A stretch of DNA of 64,000 nt from the NCBI RefSeq assembly GCF_018991925.1, contig NW_024735503.1, positions 2,352,907 to 2,416,906 on the forward strand, read 5' to 3'. Position numbers and translations under genes: made by a program. Positions 47,278 to 58,517 of this stretch are shown one piece after another. Source of the stretch: Homarus americanus (Eukaryota; Arthropoda; Malacostraca; Decapoda; Nephropidae). Each line of letters starts with the position of its first letter. Position 1 is the stretch's first letter. Below the pieces are notes generated by a model. That model was not told the origin of the DNA, did not search any database, and saw nothing but the letters and a program-made list of their open reading frames with translations.

Positions 47278-47448
47278 TGGAACGGTACCATCCTCCAGTT
47301 GCCAACGGAAGGTATCAGGACCCACCGACTGGGAAGGGTGTGGATTCCCCCCTCACCCATCATCCCTCCCCCCCCCACTCCTCCCTCACCCTTCCCAGTT
47401 GGTGAGTTCCTGATACTTTCCGTTGGCAACTGGCGGATGGTACCGTCC
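47278..47448. mobile_element. fold-back (hairpin) element, about 170 bp
   Basis: The left arm (47278-47341) and the right arm (47387-47448) are inverted repeats of about 62 bases with roughly 90 percent pairing. Shared motifs are ACGGTACCAT, CCAGTTGCCAACGGAA, GTATCAGGA and CTGGGAAGGGTG. The 45-base loop is C-rich. Outer ends read TGGAACGGTACCAT and its near complement. No target duplication is clear. A truncated copy lies at 4743-4853 and a possible fragment at 28147. It is non-coding; open frames over it are due to the palindrome. MITE or fold-back class is likely. Confidence 0.7.
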
Positions 47449-47712
47449 CCCATCTCCCAGGAAACCATAGTGAAGGTTGAGATGACTGCCAGACGATGGT
47501 AACTAGTTCGTCAGGTCACCGCCAGGGGGACAATTATCAACATTTTGGAAGTTTTATTTATGTTACATGTAGTGTTCTATTGTTTTTCTTTAATAATTTA
47601 TATATTTACGTAATTATACCCAGAATTTATATGAATTTATACTAAAATAGCAGAGGTACAGTTGTAGCCATGCTGTTGTTTATAACTGGTGTGTATTTTT
47701 GTGTATGAGTGT

Positions 47713-47714
<2 letters not shown>
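47449..47714. other. AT-rich intergenic DNA
   Basis: No recognised feature. Confidence 0.55.
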
Positions 47715-47759
<45 letters not shown>

Positions 47760-47788
47760 ATGCCTGCCTGTCTGTCTGTCTGTCTGTG
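47715..47788. repeat. (GT)n then (CTGT)n
   Basis: GT units to 47759, then CATGCCTGC, then CTGT units to 47788. Confidence 0.95.
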
Positions 47789-47881
47789 TCCCTCTCTTCC
47801 CCTCTTTTTCTCTATCTGCCTGTCTGTTCGTCTGTCTCTTGATGTCTATCCGCCTGTCTTTTTCTCGATTCGTGTTTTAAA

Positions 47882-47919
47882 CCTCGTTATCATCACCTCG
47901 TTATCATCACCTCGTTAAC
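47882..47919. repeat. 15-bp tandem repeat, 2.5 units
   Basis: CCTCGTTATCATCA-type unit repeated, last copy ending in TTAACC. Confidence 0.85.
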
Positions 47920-49204
47920 CCCAAAGCCCCGGATGCAAACACCATACTGAGCATCGTGGCAGTCTGTACACACTACTTGAGCCACGCATAGTTTGGTTAT
48001 AGTGTATTATTATGGTGTGGTCTCATAGGCATGTCAGGGTACAGTCTTTAATATACAAGTAGACACCGTGTTCTCCACAGCAAGGTCCCCGCCCCCACCC
48101 CCCAGGTGAGGACCAAGTAAGGAGAATCGGGTAACTAATCAGAGTCAATAGATACCTTTACTCCCTCTCCTCACACCGTTATGAGCAGCTTGTTAATCCC
48201 AGAGAGGAGGGAAAGAAAACAATAATAGGAACAAAGAAAATGAGTGAGTGAGACAGGTTGCATTATGAGAGTGGGAAAATTGAACGATATAGAGGAAGAG
48301 GAGAGAACAAAGAATCGGACTTATTGAGGAACCAGCGGTGAGTTAAGTCAGGGGAGGCACACGGCAGCAGAGTGAATGAGAGGAAGAGAGGCAGGCGGGT
48401 GACTAGCGAGGGGGAAGGAGTGTGCACTAGGGCGGAGGACTCGGGCAGGTTAATGACCGGAATGGAGGAGGACTGCAGCAGTAGGGTAATTAGGGGCAGA
48501 AGGTGGGTGGTTCACGGGTTAAATAATAGTTCACTTTATCTTCAGCAGAAGGTAACAGTCCATGATGATGATTATTGATGACCTGCTAAATCACCTCAAA
48601 ATGAATGGACCTCTGATTAGATCTCCAATCAAAATGCAGTTCTTGATAGTTCATTGATCTCGTTCAGTTCCATACTAAATTAATAATTATGTACAGTCAC
48701 TCTGGTTAATGCTTGACACAATACCTAGTCGGGGCGACATATAATACCACATTAACACAGTCGTAATGATCCTTAGGTTAAAACTCTACCATGTATACAC
48801 TTCAGTGTAATTTGAGAGACCTCTTAAGTGTGGTGCAGCTCGATCGTTATAAGCAGACAGACAGACAGTCAACATCCTCACAGTAATAACCAAGAAGAAC
48901 TTTAAACTACTTGAATAAATTTAATAAAAAATTTAGTAGTTACATTTATTTCTAGGAAGGGAGACTCGGCTGAGCTTTGGTGGAATTCACAGCAGAAATT
49001 AACTTTTTAGGTTCGAAGTTAAAGCTGGGATAAAAAAGACAGAACCCTTTGTTAAAAAACCACCGCAGTATTGCCGCTTAACTCACAAACTTTGCAGGAA
49101 TCTCCAGAGAAATTTTAGAACAACATTTTTTATCAGATAGAATCCAATCAGAGGGAAGTGGCTAAAGCTGAGAGGGATGAAGGAGGCCCTTACTGAACAC
49201 GTGG
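47920..49204. other. intergenic DNA, no gene seen
   Basis: C-run at 48088-48105. A purine-rich stretch at about 48200-48500 creates a 68-codon frame with no motif. Confidence 0.5.
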
Positions 49205-49885
49205 TGGCCAGGACCATGGTGGAGCAGGGACCATGGTGGAGCAGGGACCATGGTGGGGCAGGGACCATGGTGGGGCAGGGACCATGGTGGAGCAGGGACC
49301 ATGGTGGGGCAGGGACCATGGTGGGGCAGGGACCATGGTGGGGCAGGGACCATGGTGGAGCAGGGACCATGGTGGGGTAGGGGCCATGGTGGGGCAGGGA
49401 CCATGGTGGGGCAGGGACCATGGTAGGACAGGGACCATGGTGGGGTAGGGACCATGGTGGGGCAGGGACCATGGTGGGGCAGGGACCATGGTGGGGCAAG
49501 ACCATGGGAGGACAGGCACCATGGTAGGGCAAGACCATGGTGGGCAGGCACCATGGTAGGGCAAGACCATGGTAGCAGGCACCATGGTAGGGCAAGACCA
49601 TGGAGGACAGGCACCATGGTGGCAAGACCATGGTAGGGCAGGCACCATGGGAGACAGGCACCATGGTAGGGCAGGCACCATGGGAGGACAGGCACCATGG
49701 TAGGGCAAGACCATGGGAGGACAGGCACCATGGTAGGGCAAGACCATGGTAGGGCAGGCACCATGGGAGGACAGACACCATGGTGGGGCTGGGACCATGT
49801 TGGGGTAGGGACCATGGTAGGGCAAGACCATGGTAGGGCAGGCACCATGGGAGGACAGACACCATGGTAGGGCTGGGACCATGTC
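49205..49885. repeat. 18-bp minisatellite with ACCATGGT, ~38 units
   Basis: Unit GGGACCATGGTGGGGCA plus G. The first 290 bases are regular; after about 49495 the array becomes a mix of 15-18-base variants such as AAGACCATGG and GGCACCATGGTAGG. Six open frames of 60-260 codons on both strands follow from the unit length and are not genes. Confidence 0.97.
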
Positions 49886-50035
49886 CACCTCACCACTTCC
49901 AGCACTTCCCCCCAGTCACCAGCAGTGTTAATTATGTCTTAAATCTTTCTTTCATTTATTCTATTGACCTTTGTGTTCATCTCCTTATTAACTTGCCTCT
50001 GTTATTCTCATGTAGATATTCTTAGTCATCTCATC

Positions 50036-50230
50036 CCCCCCCTTCTCTTCTCTCCCTCATTTCCTCCCTCTTCTCTCTCCTCATTTCCTCCCTCTTCTCT
50101 CTCCTCATTTCCTCCCTCTTCTCTCTCCCTCATTTCCTCCCTCACTTCTCTCTCCCTCATTTCCTCCCTCTCTTCTCTCTCCCTCATTTCCTCCCTCACT
50201 TCTCTCTCCCTCATTTCCTCCCTCACTTTC
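50036..50230. repeat. pyrimidine-rich 22-26-bp minisatellite
   Basis: Units of CATTTCCTCCCTCTTCTCTC plus TCC, with occasional CACTTC variants. Confidence 0.9.
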
Positions 50231-51099
50231 CCTGGCCCTTTTGACACTCCTCGTCACCCCTCGTCCATCCGCCCTTCATAATGTAACATAATTTATGATA
50301 CATTACTAACACAGGGATTTATCTTATAGAGAACAATTCACTACTTATATGACGCTGAAATATTATAGGTACAAAAGTGTCATATATTTATTGATGTTAT
50401 GGGGACGGAAAACTAATTATAATTTGTAACAATGAAAATATATAAAAGTATTGATTTAATTATTTTTCTTGACTAAGTTTTCCCCTTGGTTCACCGTTAG
50501 TAGTCTTATGATATTTTTGTTTGCTATTTATCAAGGGTTTTTATTTTGGTAAATTTATCAGTATTTCACAAAAGTTCTGGACCGGAAATAAAAGTTGGAT
50601 TATTTGTGGTGTATTCTACGGCTCTCTGTCCTCCGCTTCGTTTCTCTCAGTTTCTACAGTAGGTGAGCGGCTTTCTCTTAGTTACCTGCCTCTCGTCGTA
50701 TTTTCTACCAATCATCTGCCTTTCGCTGTAGCTTCTGTCACTGGGAGACGTTCACCTGTACTTCTCCTTCCCGATGCCTGGCCTCCCGCTTGTCCATTGC
50801 CCTCTCCACCTTTACCCTCCCCCACGCCTCCCTCAAACCCATCGTTGAATTCTCTGCCTCCTTATTGGTTCTAAATTATGTTACTCATAGAGAGAGAGAG
50901 AGACTGACAGACTGAGACACTGAGAGACTGAAGGCGTCATCATCTGGAGGGGAAAAAGTAGTACGCGGATATAAGCTGAACCCAGAGAAGGTGATCTACA
51001 TGGTGATGAGTGGAAGGTTGTTGACGGAAGCCTGGAGGATGAAGTACGGATTGAGCGTGAGTGATGTGTGTTGTACAGGAGAAACACCAAAGGCAGCAG
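50231..51099. other. intergenic DNA, no gene seen
   Basis: A 117-codon plus-strand frame (50521-50874) ends in pyrimidine-rich sequence and shows no domain. Short GA run at 50889-50904. Confidence 0.5.
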
Positions 51100-51330
51100 A
51101 CGAGATGTTAGGAGGAGGTGAGGGAAGTGTCAGTAGTAGGAGGTGAGGGAAGTGTCAGTAGTAGGGGGTGAGGGAAGTGTCATAGAAGAAGTTAAAGTGG
51201 TGTGAAGGTGGTGTGAGTTGTAGGGGGTGGGGGGAAGTGTCAATAGTAAGAGGGGAGGGAAGTGTCAGTAGTAGAGGGTGAGGGAAGTGTCAGAGGTGGG
51301 AGGTGAGAGATATGTCGTAAATTAAGGGTA
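51100..51330. repeat. ~25-bp minisatellite, diverged
   Basis: Recurring GGTGAGGGAAGTGTCAGTAG with variable spacing. Confidence 0.85.
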
Positions 51331-51499
51331 AGAAAAGTGTCAAGAGAAATGAGTGCCAGGTGTCAGGAACCGGAAAAGAGGAAAGTGTCAGGTAAAAAGG
51401 AAGTGAGGGTAAGAAAGAATGAGGCAGACATTTGAAATAACTAGAAAATGTCAGCCCGGAGCCAGTCTGATATTGGCAGGATGAATGACGTCAGGAGAG

Positions 51500-51625
51500 T
51501 GGGTGAGGGAAGGAGAGGGTGGTGAGGGTGAGGGAGAGGGTGGTGAGGGTGAGGGAGAGGGTGGTGAGGGCGAGGGAGAGGGTGGTGAGGGAGAGGGAGA
51601 GGGTGGTGAGGGTGAGGGAGAGAGA
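51500..51625. repeat. 21-bp G-rich minisatellite
   Basis: Units of GGTGAGGGTGAGGGAGAGGG type, about five to six. The plus strand has many GGG runs separated by two to four bases, a strong quadruplex pattern. Confidence 0.9.
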
Positions 51626-51755
51626 AAGACAGAGGTGTGAAGTGATAGATTGTTTTTGCTCCGGGCAGCAGCTAGTTTATTGTGTAGTCCATAGTCATGC
51701 TGTGAGCAATAAAGGCCACGAAGTGCTCTTGTCAAACCTTCTGGTCAGGTTATGG
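51626..51755. other. unique DNA upstream of the tRNA-like sequence
   Basis: No recognised feature. Confidence 0.5.
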
Positions 51756-51830
51756 GTTGTGACCGCCGATTGGATATAACGCTCGCCTCCTAAGGGAAGT
51801 TGGTTCAGTTCCAGTATATATTATAGACTG
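51756..51830 (+). pseudogene. degenerate tRNA-Arg(CCT)-like sequence
   Basis: The order of elements is that of a tRNA. TGACCGCCGATTGG (about 51760) resembles box A and the D-arm. CTCGC-CTCCTAA-GGGAA (51782-51798) resembles an anticodon arm with CCT at 51789-51791. GGTTCAGTTCC (51802-51812) fits box B and the T-loop. The anticodon stem keeps only three of five pairs, and no acceptor stem closes the structure. It could be a tRNA pseudogene or the head of a tRNA-derived SINE. It is not a working tRNA. Confidence 0.45.
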
Positions 51831-54099
51831 CCGGTAGTTACACCCGGGAAGATAAACTGTTTCATTCTGCATCTGTTTATTCAGACAAACACAGATCCGT
51901 GTTACAATAATATGAAGGTTAGGTTTTATAGTCCAGGTTCTCATGTCAATCAGTTAGATTTTCGTTGGAAATTTATAGGCCTATTATTGTAGAAATGTCT
52001 TTTGAAGGGTAATGATAAACGGAAAATTTGAGGTGCCAATTTCCCCAACAGTTTTATCATTCCTTTACCATACTTCCAAGCGTGAATATAAAACACAGTA
52101 AAAATTGTCCACATCTTCCAGAAACCAAGTTTATGCTCACTGATGGATCGTGCAGTTAACGTGCACCAAGACATGAAGCAACACTTCACCAAACTTTCTA
52201 CTGAACATGTTGGTGGCTGTAAAGTTCCCTGGGGGGACCAGACTTCTTCAAATATCTTTCAGAAAACGTCTGGACATATCATGTGCTTCCACGAAATATT
52301 CCAAATTTCTTGGGAAATAATTTATTTTTCATTAACAGTAACTTTGGTGTTTTTTCTTATTTTGTTCCCCTTGTTCCTGTGTTATGAAGGACAAGGATGA
52401 ACCCGATGTCATCTCTGGTTGTGTTGCCTCGCCAAGCATTAGCTAAATGGTCAGTAACAGGAAGTATGAAATATATATTAATCCTAGTCAGCACAGCAAG
52501 AGTGTTATGTTTTTATAGTACTCCCTATAAAAACTATAAACACTTAAGAAGCTCTTGTTGACGAAAACAAATCGGTTTGGCGCACCAATTTTTTTTTGGT
52601 CTACTGAACCTTTCCGTTCGGTTATCTTTTTACGAAGGATTCCAACAAAGCGACGAGACGATAACAATGACCTTCCCTTGCAACGTAAACACAACCAACA
52701 TGGCGTCGTGTCTTAGTCATTCCAAGGATTTAATACTTCTCTTACACCAACCAATTAGTATGATCTTAGAACTGTCCTCCCAAAAGATTGTTTACAGATC
52801 TCATTTACCTCAACTAAATATGGGAACTACATGAGCGATTTTTTAGCAGCCATCAAGGATACACGGCAACACACTCGTTCTTAAATAATTATACTTTGAG
52901 AATTTTGCACTATTATTTTGATCAAGTCTTATATTGAAGTGTGGTGACCAAAATGGAACCTATGGCTCCTATTGTCTGTGGTGGACTGGGTGTGTAGAGA
53001 AGGGGAACGTAGGTAGGAGGAGAGAAAGACCCCACCCTCCCTTCCCTCACACTCTGCTTCTGACCCACTGCATCCTCTTCACGCGTTATTTGTTCATCAA
53101 TTTCACCATCCTTTAGGTCCTTTACACTGTGGTGGTGAAGGCGAGTCTCACCCCAGCCCACACACTATACCCTACACTATGCACTTGTGGTGGTGTCATA
53201 TTGTCTATATTAATGTTTTGTGTTCATTTTATTAATTCATAATTTTCAGTTTCACCTCCATTCTTCACTGTTTATATAAGAGTACATATTTTTTTCATCT
53301 ATCAATTTACTTTTTCTTTGCATATGGATTTTATTTTTCCTTTTCTCTGGGGTCAGTTCTTATCGACGAATGTGTTTTGTTTATCGTTCCACAAAATATC
53401 AGTTTGAATACCATCTATTAAGTCAGTTTGTTTATACTTCATGTTTTGAATGTTGTTGTTTTTAAATCACCATTAATTCTTACTTACTATTAAGTTTTCT
53501 TTTCGTAAAGTCAGTGTTATATTATACTGAAGGGAGGAATTGAGTGTGTTCTGACCCAGTGAACAAAATGCGCATATTTCCAGGCAGACTCGGTAATATA
53601 AAACACGTAATGGGTTTATCAATCTCGAGGGCCGAGGAGGGGGCCGAGTAGTGGGGTGATCCTTCACAATCACGCTCACCACATCCTCAGGTCCTGCCAC
53701 TAATCACGGCACTCTCGTCAGTCTTCCTCATCATCACTCTCCCTATAATCTATCATCAATTTTTTTTATACCCAGAGCAGGACCTAGAATGTATAACACC
53801 TCATCTAATGAATAACTAAAGAGGAAACGGTGCATTAGAAGATAAAGTTCGTACACAATGGCTCCCGAGGTCTATTATACATGAAACAATGGTTCCTTCT
53901 TTATATAAACATTTGTAATTTTAAAGAAGTGTTGACCAAACCAGGCATTACACACAGCACCAGGCCCGGGAACTGTGTGTCATCCAGGCGGAGGTAAACG
54001 AGCGGTTCATGTTCCCATATATTCACGTCAGCTGTCCTCACACTTCAGTTAACGCTCATACTTATTCCTGCCTCCATATTTATCTTCATAATTGTCCTC
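51831..54099. other. intergenic DNA, no gene seen
   Basis: Minus-strand frame 51950-52192 (80 codons) and plus-strand frames 52143-52400 and 52577-52834 are not repetitive but have no domain and background codon use. AT-rich DNA at 53180-53520. Confidence 0.45.
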
Positions 54100-54215
54100 A
54101 TAAATATTTTCATACCTGCTTCCACACCTGCTCTAATACCAGTCCTTAAACCTGCCTGCTTACCCACCCTCACTTCCGCCCTCACACCCACCCTTACACC
54201 CACCCTCACACCCTC
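54100..54215. repeat. degenerate ~12-bp C-rich repeat
   Basis: CACACCCACCCT-type units grading from diverged (CATACCTGCTTC) to regular toward 54215. Confidence 0.7.
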
Positions 54216-54455
54216 AAGTATGTGGTGAGGCTGTTGAGTCATCATTACCTCGCCTCTTAAGTTGGTTGAGATGTGTTTAAATGTTCTGTTATTGTGTCTC
54301 CGTTTCTATCCGTTTCTGCATCACTGAATTTTTTGGGGGGAGGTTGAGGCGAATAGTCAAAGTCGTGGTTACTGCAAGATGAAAATTCCACTTTTTTTTC
54401 GCGAAAACTCTGAAATGAATTTTAAAAGTAAGTTTCCTTGTAAATCAACTCTGTA

Positions 54456-54586
54456 GATCACCTGAAGATTCGCTCCTAGATTAACCACTTTAATGATGGT
54501 TCATGGAGTGATTCGTTAGGTTAGGTTCGGGTAGGGTAGTTAATCTTAATGTGAAATAAGCTGGGTAGGTGAATCTTCAGGTGATC
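54456..54586. repeat. 131-bp hairpin with TTAGG in the loop
   Basis: GATCACCTGAAGATTC at 54456-54471 is perfectly complementary, in inverted order, to GAATCTTCAGGTGATC at 54571-54586. A second, imperfect inner pair (AGATTAACCAC and AGTTAATCT) extends the structure. The loop contains GTTAGGTTAGGTT at 54515-54527, two and a half arthropod telomere units. It may be a small fold-back element; no second copy was found in the window. Confidence 0.6.
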
Positions 54587-57500
54587 CAAACCTGTTGTAG
54601 GAAGTAAGAGTCAAGACCCACTGGACTGACACAAAGGTGAATGTCACAGTTAAAGGAAACATTAACTTGTTATGGTTCTCTCTCCCTTTCCTTTGTGTGT
54701 ACTCTTGCACTGAACATCAGGTTCTTCCTTCTCTCCTTCACTCTCCCTTTCTTCTGAAGGTGTGGGTCTTCCCTCACACCTCCCACCGCTCTCCTCTCCC
54801 TCCTCACTCCACAGTCCGGCCATGATAAATGGATCAGGTCAATCCGGGGCGTTAATTATTGCCGGGATATCAGAGGACCACCAACACTGCTTTAAATAAT
54901 AAAAATATGTTTCATTGTCTACATAAACTAAAGGTTTACTTCTAAGATTAAGAGCAATACTACAGTCTTAGACTGCAAAGATCTTACAATGTACACTCTG
55001 CATCATAACAAGATTTGTGGGTTTTTATTCACGATGAAACGAATTACTTGTAAAATAGTGTACTGAGGAGAAAACTAAATGGTGTGTAGTTGACCTGCGG
55101 AATGATGGTTCCCTCAAGCTACACCGCCGTCAACACAGATGGTGTGTGTCAGTGTTGTACTGCGCCTACTCAATTATGCGCCTCACTGGTGGTGGTCCGC
55201 TGTGGTGCCGCGGCAACATTTCCTCACGTCTTTCCGAATTTTCAGCCAAAAAGAAATCGATAAATATTTTAAATTTTTCTATATCTATTAGGCATACAAT
55301 TTCTATTAGTTAATCGCCATTCAAAAATTCTTAATTGATCAATACATTTATTAGTAAATTGTAAATACAAATGATACTATGTATTAGTATTTTCTATATA
55401 CTATTAATTATTGGTGTCTTACAATAGTGATACACTCAAACAACACTTCAGTGAGTTTGGGTCCCAACCTAGCAGTTTATGGAGACTATTTATTTTTTTA
55501 TTATCGTTGGCCACACTTATTGAAAGTTCCCAACAGCTCGCTCGGTTGCCTGCAGTTTGTATCCACGGACTCCAAATGTCCAACTCCGACGGTTCCAACT
55601 ATTGAGCCAAGGTTATAATCTTAAATTATTCCAGTGAAAATAAATACATAAGTAAATTCAATAAAGAGTGGACAGTGGAACACCCCTTCATCAGTGTTGT
55701 GCAGGCTGACAAAACATAATGTAATATCGATTAAACGTTTGTACTCCTGTCTTGTTCCCACCAAGGGGAGGTCAGTGCTAAAAGGCATATACACAGTGGA
55801 CTGCCAAATGAATCTCACGCCTTAGGATAAAAATAACTTGAGATCTCTGTAACATTAAACCTAATTTATATGTTGATAACTGAAGCTGTAATCAATCAGT
55901 AGAGAACAATACCAACTGAAGAGCCTTTCATGGCCGAATATATATCTTCAAATAAATGTTAAGCGTAAGATTGGACGGGAAGTTGCTTGTTCGTAAGATG
56001 ATACCGCAGAAGCCTGCACCTGGAGAAGAAACTTTTAGGGGTGAGAGTGTCCTGACGAAGCGGTGAGTGATCTATATAAGTGAAGCGTCTGACACTGGAG
56101 GCGAAGACTGGCGCCGCCCTCACACATAATGTAGTCTCGCTCGTGCATTCATCATCTGACCCAATATGTTTATGTGTAGCTCTAAAAACAACGAATTTGT
56201 TTCCTTTGTAGCTGGATAACTTTAATATTGTTCCTGTTATAACACCATCAGACTTAATCTTGTACCTGTCGCAATTCCAGTAACCCGAACTCTACTTGAA
56301 CCTGTTTCTACGTCAGGTCAAGTCCATCAACCTTAACCTCGCTCTTCGTCACTGAGTTCTACCACCGACAACCTTCACTCATTGTATCTCTTGTTCTTCT
56401 ATCAAAGTCTTGGTGCTGGATCATATCTTCGCTGTTACTCACCTCATGTCGTGGTGTTTAGATCAAGTTAGTCTCCGAGTCATCCATTTGTTTACTCCTG
56501 GTCCATTATTATTCATATTGATATCTAATGTTTATGAAATCATTACGACAGAGGTCACAACATGTTTACTTTAATTTGTCCGTTTTCTCGTTTCGCTGTT
56601 CATTTTAAGCGATAACTTCTGTAAATATAACGTTTGGTGCTGTTTGACATTCCTGTTGCCTCTAGAAAAACAAATCACCTCCCTAACTCCTTCCTTCATA
56701 GAGTCCCTCATACTCTCATATCACTTGCAACAGTTAATGGTATTTCCCAAAAGATTTATACATAATTGTCTCTGGTACAATGATAATAACCACCTGACTA
56801 CAACGTTGTCTTTACTGTAACCCCCCCCCCCACACACACACTCTGTCTCTACCTTCTCCAGTGACTTATTCTCCCCTTGAGGCCTGTAGCTCCTTCACGA
56901 CCATTATCTACATCTCCAATAATGCCAGAGAGCTTGACAAACAGCCTTCATCATCACTCGGCTCACCCTCAACACGCAGCCATCACTCCAGCTCTCCTCA
57001 CCCCCATTATCATAACCATCCAGCCATCATACATTCACACCCGCCTCACACATTTAGTATCTTTTCAGAACGACGGTGTCATTTGTACAGAGTTTATTAG
57101 GGTATTTGTGTCAGTTTTTTTTTTTTTTAGTGTGAATTAATCTCTTGCGAGCCCCAACATCTCCCACACGTGCTCCTCATTTCCATGGTTACTGTGTCAT
57201 CTCTCTTCCTTATGGTACTCTCCGTCACCTGTTAGTAGAGGACCTCCTTGATCGTCTCGTGGTTCTCGCTCTCTAAACTTTCTATTTCCTGACTTAGTTT
57301 CTTTAAAGTGTCCTTCTTTTTTACGTGGACTCGTTTAATTTGTTAAATATTTGTTTTTCTTTCTTATTCTCTTTATTACTTCTCCTTATTTGTTATTATT
57401 AATTCCTTTGTTGTCTCATTTACACCAGACAGGCTCACCTTGCTCACCTGTGCTCGTGTTTAATTAACCACTGCACACATTGCACAGCACATAGCCTGAA

Positions 57501-57724
57501 AGGGAACAACAGGACATAATTAAGTCAACAATTCCACAAGCTTGGCTTAGTCACCACAAAGTGTCAAAATCGCAAAACGTTATGTTGTGTCGTAGAGAAG
57601 AGTGCGACGGTGGGACTTCTAAATTTAGTTTATATTAAATAAGATTAACTATTTACAATTCAAATTCATTTCTCTCATATAATTGGCCTAAAACCTTTTT
57701 CTGCCGCATATGTAAAGTGTTTGT

Positions 57725-57728
<4 letters not shown>
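54587..57728. other. intergenic DNA, no gene seen
   Basis: C-run followed by CA units at 56821-56840, T-run at 57115-57129. Frames at 55411-55618 and 55621-55818 have no motif. A local GC-richer patch at 55080-55210 has no open frame. Confidence 0.45.
56072..56080 (+). promoter_or_regulatory. isolated TATA-box-like CTATATAAG
   Basis: Good match to TATAWAAG in a GC-richer patch, but no initiator at the right distance and no open frame downstream. Listed only as a weak candidate. Confidence 0.15.

Positions 57729-57808
<80 letters not shown>
57729..57808. repeat. (GT)n microsatellite
   Basis: About 39 GT units. Confidence 0.97.
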
Positions 57809-57809
<1 letters not shown>

Positions 57810-58443
57810 AGGGCAGACAGTGGTGGTGGTAACACTCCACGCAACAATAACATTATATCTTAATGCATGTGTTAGGTGAGGTAATAACAGGATAATTGCT
57901 GCTCTCTGCAGCCTGGGTGGTGTTAGCTTAGCTTCTCTCACAAGACACACAGAATTTACCTTGTTTGGCTAAGTTGCAACATGTCATTTCAAATATTAAA
58001 ACAAACACTGTAGTTCACCCTACATCGGGCGTATTTCACTAGTAAATTAGTTCACCAAATAAGTATTATCAAATATGTTTTAGAAAGTGCATATAAAGTT
58101 GTACGAAAATTAAACTTAATGTTTCAGTTTCTCATACCCATAATAGAAGGAGCCTCAGTGTACAGGTGGTGTGTCCGCCCTGCTCTTAACGTGACTGGCG
58201 TGGATGTGTCCCGAGGATTTTCTCTTAACAGACTTAGATAACAAACAATAACATCCTACGGTCGGGTAATAAATAGTCTTCATGCATTACACATAACAGG
58301 TTACAGAGACTAGACTGGAGAAGACGGGATTGACTTTTAAATATTTCGGTCCATAAAATATACTGAATACTTTATGTAGAGATAATTGGAATAAGAAGGT
58401 TAGTCGTAGGAAAATTCATTTGAAGTGTTTAATCAAAAGCTGG

Positions 58444-58444
<1 letters not shown>
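57809..58444. other. intergenic DNA, no gene seen
   Basis: No recognised feature between the two GT tracts. Confidence 0.55.

Positions 58445-58508
<64 letters not shown>
58445..58508. repeat. (GT)n microsatellite
   Basis: About 32 GT units followed by GAGAGAGAAAG. Confidence 0.97.

Positions 58509-58517
<9 letters not shown>

Noticed and set aside
49083..49905. Open frames of 260, 247 and 232 codons (minus) with Pro-Trp-His repeats
   Set aside because: Three overlapping frames are open at once because the unit is 18 bases; no start context, signal peptide or non-repeat domain.
55080..55215. GC-richer patch as promoter or exon
   Set aside because: No TATA/initiator pair, no open frame and no CpG clustering beyond a few sites.
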